Shown: piece by piece, positions 1 to 6,075 of the stretch
How the letters are laid out: each line of letters begins with the position of its first letter
Position numbering within the stretch: the first letter of the stretch is position 1
NCBI GenBank assembly: GCA_026396495.1
Contig: JAPLWR010000074.1
Location: 1,772-25,691 of the forward strand
Length of the DNA stretch: 23,920 nt
Reading direction: 5' to 3'
DNA from: Candidatus Magasanikiibacteriota bacterium
Lineage (GTDB): Bacteria; Patescibacteriota; Patescibacteriia; Magasanikbacterales; UBA10003
Made by a program: the position numbers and the translations under genes
Notes under the pieces: model-generated
The model's database searches: none
Seen by the model: the letters and a program-made list of their open reading frames with translations, nothing else
What the model was told of the DNA's origin: nothing

Positions 1-2
1 TA

Positions 3-1772
3 TGGAAGAAGGTGGCTAAAGGTTTGTCAGCTGGCCGTGTGCAATCTGTGGCTGTGCGTTTAATTGTTGAAAGAGAAAGAGAAGTCCAGGCTTTTAAACC
101 ACAAGAATATTGGTCTGTGGAAGCGGTGTTTGAAAAAAACAAAGAACAATTTAATGCCAAGTTGCATAAAATTGATGGAAAAAATTTAGAAAAATTGGAA
201 ATTAAAAATAAAGAAGAGGCTGACAAAATTTTACAAGAATTAGAAGGTAGCAAATATGAAGTGGCTTCTATCACCAAGAAAACTTTAAAGAAAAAAGCCT
301 TAGCTCCATTTACTACTTCTACCTTGCAACAAGAAGCTAATCATCGTTTAGGTTTTTCTGCCAAACAAACAATGATGTTGGCGCAACAACTATATGAAGG
401 TATAGATTTAAAAGATCAAGGACATGTTGGTTTAATTACTTACATGAGAACCGACTCTGTTATTTTATCTGGCAAATTTTTAGAAGAGGCTCGCCAAATG
501 ATTAAAGAAAAATTTGGGGCTAAATATGTTCCAGAAAAACCAGTTTTCTATACTACCAAATCTAAACTTGCCCAAGAAGCTCATGAAGCTATCAGACCAA
601 CTGAGGCTACTCGTGAACCAGAATCTTTAAAAGAAGTTTTGGAACCAAAACTTTGGAGACTTTATGATTTGATTTGGAAAAGAGCTGTGGCCTCTCAAAT
701 GGAAGAAGCTCTCTTTAATGGCACCACTGTTGATATTAATAATGATACTCAAAAATATACTTTTAGATCTACCGGCAATATTATTATTTTCCCTGGTTTC
801 TTGGCTCTTTACATCGATGCTCAAAAAGAAACTCTTTTACCAGAATTAGAAGAAAAAGATAAATTGCCGTTAATTGAGATAAAAAATGAGCAACATTTTA
901 CAGAACCTCCCGCCCGTTATAATGATGCTGGCTTGGTCAAAATATTAGAAGAGTATGGTATTGGCCGTCCTTCTACTTATGCTCCTACTATTTCTACCAT
1001 CATTGCTCGTCTTTATGTAGAGCGCGATGATAAAAAACGTTTTAAACCAACCGACATTGGCTTTTTAGTAACCGATATTTTAGTGGAGCACTTTCCTCAA
1101 ATTACCGATTACCAATTTACAGCCAAAATGGAAGATGACTTTGATACTGTTGCAGAAGGTAAGATTAACTGGCGTGAAATTATTAGCAATTTTTATGGTC
1201 CGTTTGAAAAAAACCTAGAAGCTAAAACAATTGAATTAGACAAAAAAGAATTAACTGAGGAAGCCACCAAAGAAGTTTGTGAAAAATGTGGTAGTCCTAT
1301 GGTTATTAAAATTGGTCGCTTTGGTAAATTCTTGGCTTGTTCTAATTACCCCACTTGTAAAAGCACCAGACCCTTACCAGGGAGCGAGGAAGAAAAAAAC
1401 AGCGCACCACTAGATGAAAAATGTCCAGATTGTGGAGCAGCTTTAATGCGTCGCCGTGGTCGTTTTGGTATGTTTATTAGTTGCAGCAATTATCCAAAAT
1501 GTAAATACATTAAAAAAGAAGTTAAGAGCACTGGGGTTAAATGTCCTAAATGTAACGAAGGAGATATTATTGAACGCCGTACCAGATCTAAACGCATTTT
1601 CTTTTCTTGCAGTCGTTATCCAGATTGCGACTTTGCTTTGTGGAATAGACCAACTGGAGAAAAATGTACTACTTGTGGGTCTTTAATGGTAGAAGGAGCT
1701 AAAGAAGCAATTTTGTGTAGCAATAAAGAATGTGAGACTAATCTCAATCTAAAAAGTAAAAAAAAGAAATAA
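3..1772 (+). CDS. topA: DNA topoisomerase I (type IA), 3' part
   Basis: Type IA topoisomerase, which relaxes negative supercoils by transient single-strand cleavage through a tyrosine-DNA bond. The reading frame is open to the left edge (codons from base 3 read WKKVAKGLSAGRVQS, an internal topoisomerase I motif), so the N-terminal Toprim part lies outside the window. The GTG at base 12 is not a start. The catalytic tyrosine is in GLITYMRTDS (codon 441-443), followed by the family motifs AHEAIRPT and GIGRPSTYAP. The C-terminus carries four CxxC...C zinc ribbons starting near bases 1280, 1420, 1540 and 1660; the first two share an RFG(K/M)F core. This resembles the multi-zinc-finger tail of bacterial TopA. 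The gene ends with TAA just before a GC-rich hairpin. The identification is firm. Confidence 0.97.
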   Translation, partial: WKKVAKGLSAGRVQSVAVRLIVEREREVQAFKPQEYWSVEAVFEKNKEQFNAKLHKIDGKNLEKLEIKNKEEADKILQELEGSKYEVASITKKTLKKKALAPFTTSTLQQEANHRLGFSAKQTMMLAQQLYEGIDLKDQGHVGLITYMRTDSVILSGKFLEEARQMIKEKFGAKYVPEKPVFYTTKSKLAQEAHEAIRPTEATREPESLKEVLEPKLWRLYDLIWKRAVASQMEEALFNGTTVDINNDTQKYTFRSTGNIIIFPGFLALYIDAQKETLLPELEEKDKLPLIEIKNEQHFTEPPARYNDAGLVKILEEYGIGRPSTYAPTISTIIARLYVERDDKKRFKPTDIGFLVTDILVEHFPQITDYQFTAKMEDDFDTVAEGKINWREIISNFYGPFEKNLEAKTIELDKKELTEEATKEVCEKCGSPMVIKIGRFGKFLACSNYPTCKSTRPLPGSEEEKNSAPLDEKCPDCGAALMRRRGRFGMFISCSNYPKCKYIKKEVKSTGVKCPKCNEGDIIERRTRSKRIFFSCSRYPDCDFALWNRPTGEKCTTCGSLMVEGAKEAILCSNKECETNLNLKSKKKK

Positions 1773-1777
1773 AAAAG

Positions 1778-1795
1778 CCGCCCTTGAAGGGGCGG
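1778..1795. terminator. Intrinsic terminator between topA and the 1874 gene
   Basis: CCGCCC (1778-1783) pairs perfectly with GGGCGG (1790-1795) around a 6-nt loop. On the minus strand it is followed by a run of six T (complement of 1771-1776). On the plus strand only TATTT follows. It therefore best ends minus-strand transcription, and may act weakly for topA, whose stop codon lies 5 bases upstream. Confidence 0.75.
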
Positions 1796-1807
1796 TATTT
1801 GATAAAT

Positions 1808-1859
1808 AAAAAACCGGTAGAAATTAGATTGGTGGTTGCACCTTTCTAACTATTACCGG
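1808..1859 (-). terminator. Long imperfect hairpin with T tract, end of the 1874-2536 unit
   Basis: Arms 1814-1834 and 1839-1859 pair at 16 of 21 positions around a 4-nt loop. On the minus strand the hairpin is followed by six T (complement of 1808-1813). It starts 14 bases after the stop of the 1874 gene. With the 1778-1795 hairpin it forms a tandem terminator for the two small minus-strand genes. Confidence 0.7.
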
Positions 1860-1873
1860 CGTGTTGCAAAGAA

Positions 1874-2245
1874 CTAAAACAAAGGAAGTAGAACGCAAGC
1901 ATCATCCAACCTGGCAAGGTTACGATAATCCCTACGTCTGGAAATCTCAAATCCCAAACCTCTAGACCCTGAATCAGCAACCTGCCACAACTGAGTAACC
2001 AACCAACTGGGGTTAGAGTCTTCCTTACAACGAAGGAAATCACCCACACAATCCCAGTTGTGCTGAGTAGTATCAGACTGTGCGATCGTGTCTCTGATCA
2101 AAGGATCAGCAGCACTTGGTCCAGGATGGACACTGAGCGCCGTCCTTAACTCAGCAATAATCTTTTCATCAGACCACTGTCGGGTCTTGGCCAAATCTAG
2201 AAATGCCTGGAAACAAATCCAAAATTCTTTTGTCTTGGTTCTCAT
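1874..2245 (-). CDS. Unrecognised 123-aa protein
   Basis: I do not recognise this protein. The ATG at 2245 is preceded at a good distance by a perfect AAGGAGG (complement of 2252-2258), which is why I accept the gene and this start. It ends in TAG. The product is soluble-looking, with no membrane segment. The N-terminal third is rich in aromatic and charged residues (FWICFQAFLDLAK) and probably helical; a Pro/Ser stretch near residue 40 and an Arg-rich patch (ISRRRDYR) near residue 105 follow. Base composition is visibly richer in G+C than the neighbouring topA and rel genes. It lies 30 bases downstream of the 2276-2536 gene on the same strand and is followed by two terminator hairpins, so the two probably form one transcript. 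The function is unknown; that it is coding is likely but not proven. Confidence 0.6.
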   Translation of the reverse strand: MRTKTKEFWICFQAFLDLAKTRQWSDEKIIAELRTALSVHPGPSAADPLIRDTIAQSDTTQHNWDCVGDFLRCKEDSNPSWLVTQLWQVADSGSRGLGFEISRRRDYRNLARLDDACVLLPLF

Positions 2246-2251
2246 AATACT

Positions 2252-2258
2252 CCTCCTT
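2252..2258 (-). promoter_or_regulatory. Perfect Shine-Dalgarno for the 1874 gene
   Basis: The minus strand reads AAGGAGG six bases upstream of the ATG at 2245. Ribosomal protein and other housekeeping genes in the window lack such a site, so this one is unusual and decides the start. Confidence 0.75.
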
Positions 2259-2275
2259 GCCGCGTTTAACGCAGT

Positions 2276-2536
2276 CTACCCCATGTAAACTCGTACAATC
2301 CTGCGGTCAGTCTTCTTAAGACGAACTTCGACAGCTCCATCATCATGATCGTCCATGGTCACCACCTTAAACCAAACATCGTCCTCGGTTAGAACCTTTG
2401 CTCTCACCTCTTGGCCAAGGTGCTTGATGATAAGAAACTTCTGCTTAGGGCCATCCTTGGGATGTTTTGTCCGCCAAATCATCCAGACAGCAGCCAAGAA
2501 AAGCACAATGATCAGGCCATAAACCAACAAATCCAT
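2276..2536 (-). CDS. Unrecognised small membrane-anchored protein (86 aa)
   Basis: I do not recognise the family. Residues 4-22 (LVYGLIIVLFLAAVWMIW) form one clear membrane segment followed by basic residues (RTKHPK), so the C-terminal part should lie in the cytoplasm. Residues about 33-86 are charged and look beta-rich, with an acidic DDHDD patch near residues 62-66. The overall plan (N-terminal anchor plus small beta domain) recalls YajC or NfeD-like proteins, but I see no specific motif and do not assign it. The start is fixed by GGAGGGG (complement of 2539-2545) just upstream, and the gene ends in TAG. It is the first gene of a two-gene unit with its own promoter, and its composition is richer in G+C than its neighbours. 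Confidence 0.65.
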   Translation of the reverse strand: MDLLVYGLIIVLFLAAVWMIWRTKHPKDGPKQKFLIIKHLGQEVRAKVLTEDDVWFKVVTMDDHDDGAVEVRLKKTDRRIVRVYMG

Positions 2537-2538
2537 AG

Positions 2539-2545
2539 CCCCTCC
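2539..2545 (-). promoter_or_regulatory. Shine-Dalgarno for the 2276 gene
   Basis: The minus strand reads GGAGGGG two bases before the ATG at 2536 (short spacing; the GGAGG core gives about 4). It is one of only three strong Shine-Dalgarno sites in the window. Confidence 0.65.
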
Positions 2546-2548
2546 ACC

Positions 2549-2564
2549 ATGCTCGTCCGAGCAT
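2549..2564. promoter_or_regulatory. Perfect inverted repeat over the predicted transcription start (possible operator)
   Basis: ATGCTCG (2549-2555) and CGAGCAT (2558-2564) are perfect inverted copies with a 2-base spacer. The site lies between the -10 box and the Shine-Dalgarno of the 2276 gene and covers the expected start at about 2559. A 2-base loop is poor for an RNA hairpin, so a protein-binding operator is the better reading. That role is an inference. Confidence 0.5.
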
Positions 2565-2565
2565 C

Positions 2566-2594
2566 ATTATCTTAACTAAAAATTCAATTTTCAA
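2566..2594 (-). promoter_or_regulatory. Promoter of the 2276-1874 unit
   Basis: On the minus strand, TTGAAA (complement of 2589-2594), a 17-bp spacer and GATAAT (complement of 2566-2571) form a good sigma70-type promoter. The predicted start is near 2559, giving a leader of about 23 bases. Confidence 0.7.
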
Positions 2595-2651
2595 AAACCC
2601 TCATTTAGGCCTGGATTAGGCTCTAAATGGACATTCAAACTTACCAATTTT

Positions 2652-2680
2652 TTGCCTTTTTGTCAAGAGACTGGTATAAA
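2652..2680 (+). promoter_or_regulatory. Promoter of rel
   Basis: TTGCCT (2652-2657), a 17-bp spacer and TATAAA (2675-2680), with the extended -10 dinucleotide TG one base upstream. The predicted start is near 2687. This is downstream of the ATG at 2627 and so argues for the ATG at 2714 as the true start of rel. Confidence 0.6.
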
Positions 2681-2713
2681 TATAAGTACGGCTCTAAAAT
2701 TTTAAACATAATT

Positions 2714-4216
2714 ATGGGCGTTGAAGGCCTCTTAAAAACCATCAGAACAAATAATCCAGAAGCGGATTTAGACTTAGTCCGCTTAGCTTATGATTATGCG
2801 GCCAAAGCTCATGAGGGACAAAAACGCGCCTCGGGCGAGCCTTATATTACCCATCCATTGGCCGTGGCTAGATACCTAGCAGAAATAAATCTGGACACAT
2901 CCATGATTATTGCTGGTCTTCTACACGACGTGCCAGAAGATACTGGTGTAACAATAGAAGATGTTGAAAAAAATTTCGGTTCTGATGTAGCCTCTATGGT
3001 TTCTGGTATCACTAAATTAGGAAAAATAAAATATCGCGGGGTAGAACGCTACATAGAAAATTTGCGCAAAATGTTTATTGCTATTGCCCAAGATGTGCGC
3101 ATCATGATTATTAAATTTGCTGACCGTTTACATAACTTAAAAACCCTAGGCTCATTGCCAGAAAATAAACGCTACCGCATTGCTTTGGAAAGTTTAGAAA
3201 TCTTTGCACCTATTGCCGGGAGATTAGGTATGGGTGAAATTAAAGGACAACTAGAAGATTTATCTTTTAAATATGTAGACCCAGAAAATTATCAATGGGT
3301 TACTAAATTACAAACAGAAAGTTCTAGCGAACGTAATAAAAATTTAGAACAAACAAGAATCATCACTGAAAAAGAATTCCACACTACTGGTATCCCTATA
3401 ATTTCTTTTCATGGGCGTGTTAAACATATTTATAGTTTATACCGCAAACTAATTCGTTATAACAAAGAAATAGATAAAATTTATGATATTGTGGCTCTAC
3501 GCGTAATTGTACCAACCATCGCGGACTGCTATGCCACTCTTGGTATTATTCATAAATTATGGCGACCAGTCCCCAACCGCATCAAAGACTACATTGCCCA
3601 ACCAAAACCCAATGGTTACCAATCATTACATACGGCCACCTTTTGTTTAGAGGGAGAAATTGTGGAGTTTCAAATCCGCACCGAAAAAATGCATGAAGAA
3701 GCAGAATATGGTATCGCGGCTCATTGGCAATACAAAGATGGAATAAAAGAAAGAAAAATAAAAGAAATCACCTGGATAAATGAATTAGCCCAAATCCAAA
3801 AAACAGTCTTTAAAAATATAAAAGACATCGAAAATTTAAAAATAGATTTTTTTCAAAATAGAATTTTTGTCTGGACACCAAAAGGAGATATTATTGATTT
3901 GCCAGAAGAAGCAACCCCAATTGATTTTGCTTACGCCATTCACACAGATGTAGGTAATAAATGCGTAGGTTGTCGCATTAACAATCAATTAAGTAGTCTA
4001 GATACCTCACTTAGAAATGGTGACATTGTAGACATTATTACAGACAAGAAGCGCAAAGGGCCTAACCCTGGTTGGTTGAAATTTGTCAAAACCAATGGTG
4101 CTAAATCGCGCATCAAATCTTACGCCAAATCATCCCTCACGGATTGGATCAAAGATAAGTTGTCCATTATGAAAAAAGATAAAAATGATACGCCACCAAA
4201 TCAAAAAGCCTCTTAA
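2714..4216 (+). CDS. rel: Bifunctional (p)ppGpp synthetase/hydrolase, C-terminally short
   Basis: RelA/SpoT-family alarmone enzyme that makes and degrades (p)ppGpp. The N-terminal HD hydrolase domain has LLHDVPEDTG (His71, Asp72, Glu75, Asp76) and DRLHN. The synthetase domain has GRVKHIYS, YDIVALRV, the RIKD form of the RxKD motif typical of bifunctional enzymes, NGYQSLHT and EFQIRT. A TGS domain starts near residue 384 (FVWTPKGD). The protein ends soon after at 500 aa, so the zinc-finger and ACT/RRM domains of long Rel (about 700-740 aa) are absent. An upstream in-frame ATG at 2627 would add 29 residues, but a promoter lies inside that stretch, and starting at 2714 matches the family N-terminus. 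No Shine-Dalgarno is seen. The stop codon lies inside a terminator hairpin. Confidence 0.93.
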   Translation: MGVEGLLKTIRTNNPEADLDLVRLAYDYAAKAHEGQKRASGEPYITHPLAVARYLAEINLDTSMIIAGLLHDVPEDTGVTIEDVEKNFGSDVASMVSGITKLGKIKYRGVERYIENLRKMFIAIAQDVRIMIIKFADRLHNLKTLGSLPENKRYRIALESLEIFAPIAGRLGMGEIKGQLEDLSFKYVDPENYQWVTKLQTESSSERNKNLEQTRIITEKEFHTTGIPIISFHGRVKHIYSLYRKLIRYNKEIDKIYDIVALRVIVPTIADCYATLGIIHKLWRPVPNRIKDYIAQPKPNGYQSLHTATFCLEGEIVEFQIRTEKMHEEAEYGIAAHWQYKDGIKERKIKEITWINELAQIQKTVFKNIKDIENLKIDFFQNRIFVWTPKGDIIDLPEEATPIDFAYAIHTDVGNKCVGCRINNQLSSLDTSLRNGDIVDIITDKKRKGPNPGWLKFVKTNGAKSRIKSYAKSSLTDWIKDKLSIMKKDKNDTPPNQKAS

Positions 4217-4230
4217 AAAGAGGCTTTTTT
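4203..4230. terminator. Bidirectional terminator shared by rel and parB
   Basis: AAAAAGCCTCTT (4203-4214) pairs perfectly with 4218-4229 around a 3-base loop, flanked by A and T runs that serve both strands. The rel stop (4214-4216) begins on the last base of the left arm and runs into the loop. The parB stop (complement of 4230-4232) abuts the right arm. Confidence 0.9.
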
Positions 4231-5153
4231 TATTTTGTCATCTCCCCCATCAACCGCCTTAACTCTTCATCAGAATAATAATCGATAACAATTTTTCCCT
4301 TAGCACCGGTTTTAGTAATTTGTACTTTAGTGCCTAATTTTTCTCTTAACTTTTTCTCCCAGTCTAAAATTAAAGGATCACGACGTAAATTAACTCCACT
4401 TTTTAATTTTGTTTCAGAAATAGAACTTTCTACATCGTGCACGCTACCACCTTCTTCTAGTAATTTGTTATAAAACTTAATTTGCTCTTTTTCATTCTTT
4501 AAACCCAAAATAGCTCTAGCCGCAGTAGAAGAAATTTCTCCATTCACCAAGCCTCTTTGAATTTCTGTAGGTAAATCTAATAATCTTAAAATATTGCCAA
4601 TATAAGGACGACTCTTACCCACACGTTTGCCCACTTCTTCTTGGGTTAATTTAAATTCTTCCATTAATCTTTCATACGCAAAAGCCTCTTCAATAGGATT
4701 TAAATTTTTACGTTGAATGTTTTCTATTAAAGCTAATTCTAATTTTTGTGAACCTTTAATATTTTTGATTACAGCTGGCACGGTAGAAAGACCCGCAATC
4801 ATAGCAGAACGCAAACGGCGTTCACCAGCCACTAATTCATAAGTACCATCTTCTCTTTCTGTCACTAAAAGTGGCTGCAAAATTCCATGTTCCTTAATAG
4901 AATTAATTAGGTCTTCTAAATCTTGATGTTCAAAAATACGCCGTGGCTGATAAGAATTAGCACGGATCAAAGAAATAGGAATATGCCATAAACGTCCCTC
5001 TTTTATGCCCTCTGGCATTTTAGGAGTTTCTAAACCCGTTTTAGATGAGACAGAAGAATTACTAAAAGACGAGCCACCAACAGAAGCAGCTGGGGTACCT
5101 GTATTTGTTTTAAAAGTAGGGATCAAAGAACCTAAGCCTTTTCCTAAAGCCAT
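4230..5153 (-). CDS. parB: Chromosome partitioning protein ParB/Spo0J
   Basis: CTP-dependent DNA clamp that loads at parS sites near the origin and works with ParA (and SMC) in chromosome segregation. The N-terminus MALGKGLGSLIP is typical, followed by a Ser/Gly/Thr-rich linker. The ParB N-domain (residues about 55-135) contains NSYQPRR, GILQPLLV and the nucleotide-binding GERRLRSA motif. Next come ALIENIQRKNLNPIEEA and a helix-turn-helix (LTQEEVGKRVGKSRPYI). The C-terminal dimerisation part is shorter and less conserved. At 307 aa the length is normal. The gene starts 4 bases after the parA stop, with no Shine-Dalgarno, so the two are co-transcribed. No convincing parS site was found nearby. 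Confidence 0.95.
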   Translation of the reverse strand: MALGKGLGSLIPTFKTNTGTPAASVGGSSFSNSSVSSKTGLETPKMPEGIKEGRLWHIPISLIRANSYQPRRIFEHQDLEDLINSIKEHGILQPLLVTEREDGTYELVAGERRLRSAMIAGLSTVPAVIKNIKGSQKLELALIENIQRKNLNPIEEAFAYERLMEEFKLTQEEVGKRVGKSRPYIGNILRLLDLPTEIQRGLVNGEISSTAARAILGLKNEKEQIKFYNKLLEEGGSVHDVESSISETKLKSGVNLRRDPLILDWEKKLREKLGTKVQITKTGAKGKIVIDYYSDEELRRLMGEMTK

Positions 5154-5157
5154 AAAA

Positions 5158-5931
5158 TTAAGTATTTTGTTGATCCATTTCTATAATCTCTTTAGCCAAA
5201 CGTTCGTAAGCTTTACCGCCTTTAGATGATGGGTCATAATGTAAAATAGATTTACCAAAAGAAGGAGCCTCAGCTAAACGCACGCTGCGAGGAATAACGG
5301 ATCTGAAAATTTTATTGGGGAAATATTTATATAATTCATCCAAAACATCAGTTGATAATTTATTGCGACTATCAAACATGGTTAAAACTGCACCCTTAAC
5401 ATCTAGATTGGGATGTAAATTTTCTTTAACCAAATTAACTGTTTCTAAAAGCTGACCTAAACCTTCCAAGGCATAATACTCTGCTTGAACAGGAATCAGG
5501 ACTTCATCGGCGGCCACTAAGCCATTAATAGTTAAAAGTCCCAGAGAAGGAGGACAATCTATTAAAATATAATCATAAGCATGTTTGGCTTCTTCCAACA
5601 CTTCCCGCAACTTAAATTCTCTATTAGCCACATTAATAAGTTCTACATTAGCCCCGGCCAACCCTAAAGTAGCTGGTGCCACTCTGTAACCATCATGATT
5701 AGTATTTTTGATTATCTCTCTTAAAGAAGAACCATTAATAAGCGCATCATAAATACCCTTTTCTACCGTCCGGTGATCTATACCTAAACCAGAGGTGGCG
5801 TTGGCCTGAGGATCAATATCCACCAACAAAACAAACTTACCTAAAGACGATAAATAAGCCCCTAGGTTCACGGCCGTAGTGGTTTTTCCTACCCCCCCTT
5901 TCTGGTTGACAAGCGAAATAATCTTTGGCAT
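5158..5931 (-). CDS. parA: Chromosome partitioning ATPase ParA/Soj
   Basis: Deviant Walker-type ATPase that binds DNA non-specifically and moves ParB-parS complexes. The deviant Walker A motif KGGVGKTT is at residues 11-18 (with the signature lysine K11). The Walker A' motif DIDPQANAT and the Walker B region ILIDCPPSLG follow, and the C-terminal IPRSVRLAEAPSFGKS is the family signature. At 257 aa the length is standard. The ATG at 5931 sits exactly where transcription is predicted to begin: the -10 TATAAT ends 6 bases upstream, so the mRNA is probably leaderless. parA is the first gene of parA-parB. Confidence 0.96.
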   Translation of the reverse strand: MPKIISLVNQKGGVGKTTTAVNLGAYLSSLGKFVLLVDIDPQANATSGLGIDHRTVEKGIYDALINGSSLREIIKNTNHDGYRVAPATLGLAGANVELINVANREFKLREVLEEAKHAYDYILIDCPPSLGLLTINGLVAADEVLIPVQAEYYALEGLGQLLETVNLVKENLHPNLDVKGAVLTMFDSRNKLSTDVLDELYKYFPNKIFRSVIPRSVRLAEAPSFGKSILHYDPSSKGGKAYERLAKEIIEMDQQNT

Positions 5932-5934
5932 AAT
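5906..5934 (+). promoter_or_regulatory. Promoter of the tRNA-Leu unit
   Basis: TTGACA (5906-5911), a 17-bp spacer and CATAAT (5929-5934). The predicted start is near 5941, 38 bases before the tRNA. The promoter lies over the first codons of parA on the other strand. Confidence 0.7.
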
Positions 5935-5937
5935 GCT

Positions 5938-5966
5938 ATTATATCAAACTAAGTTGGCCCTAACAA
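5938..5966 (-). promoter_or_regulatory. Promoter of parA-parB, giving a leaderless mRNA
   Basis: On the minus strand, TTGTTA (complement of 5961-5966), a 17-bp spacer and a perfect TATAAT (complement of 5938-5943). Six bases separate the -10 box from the parA ATG, which places +1 on the A of the start codon. Confidence 0.75.
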
Positions 5967-5970
5967 GGGC
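5957..5970. repeat. Inverted repeat over the parA -35 box
   Basis: GCCCT (5957-5961) and AGGGC (5966-5970) are perfect inverted copies separated by AACA. The repeat covers the -35 hexamer of parA and also falls in the leader of the tRNA-Leu transcript. It may be an operator or a leader hairpin; both are guesses. Confidence 0.45.
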
Positions 5971-5978
5971 GTTTTCAT

Positions 5979-6059
5979 GCCGAAGTGGCGGAATGGTAGA
6001 CGCACACGACTCAAAATCGTGCGGGTTTTCCCATGAGGGTTCGAGTCCCTCCTTCGGCA
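5979..6059 (+). tRNA. tRNA-Leu (anticodon CAA)
   Basis: The acceptor arm GCCGAAG pairs with CTTCGGC (6052-6058), followed by discriminator A. The anticodon stem CACGA/TCGTG holds the loop CTCAAAA, giving anticodon CAA for UUG codons. A short variable arm (CGGG/CCC) and a T arm with GGTTCGAGTCC are present. CCA is not encoded. Five-plus T follow the gene. Confidence 0.95.
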
Positions 6060-6075
6060 TTTTTTAAACCCCAAA

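Noticed and set aside
1814..1859. The long imperfect hairpin as a small structured RNA.
   Set aside because: It is followed by a T run on the minus strand just after a gene end, so a terminator explains it more simply.
1846..2049. An alternative minus-strand frame of 67 codons across the 123-aa gene.
   Set aside because: No Shine-Dalgarno, and it overlaps the terminator hairpin; the 123-aa frame has a perfect site and the longer reading frame.
2259..2275. Short palindrome GCGTT-T-AACGC between the two small minus-strand genes.
   Set aside because: Only 5-bp arms with a 1-base centre; too short to support a function.
2627..2713. A 29-codon N-terminal extension of rel.
   Set aside because: A good promoter with extended -10 lies within it, it has no Shine-Dalgarno, and the family N-terminus fits the ATG at 2714.
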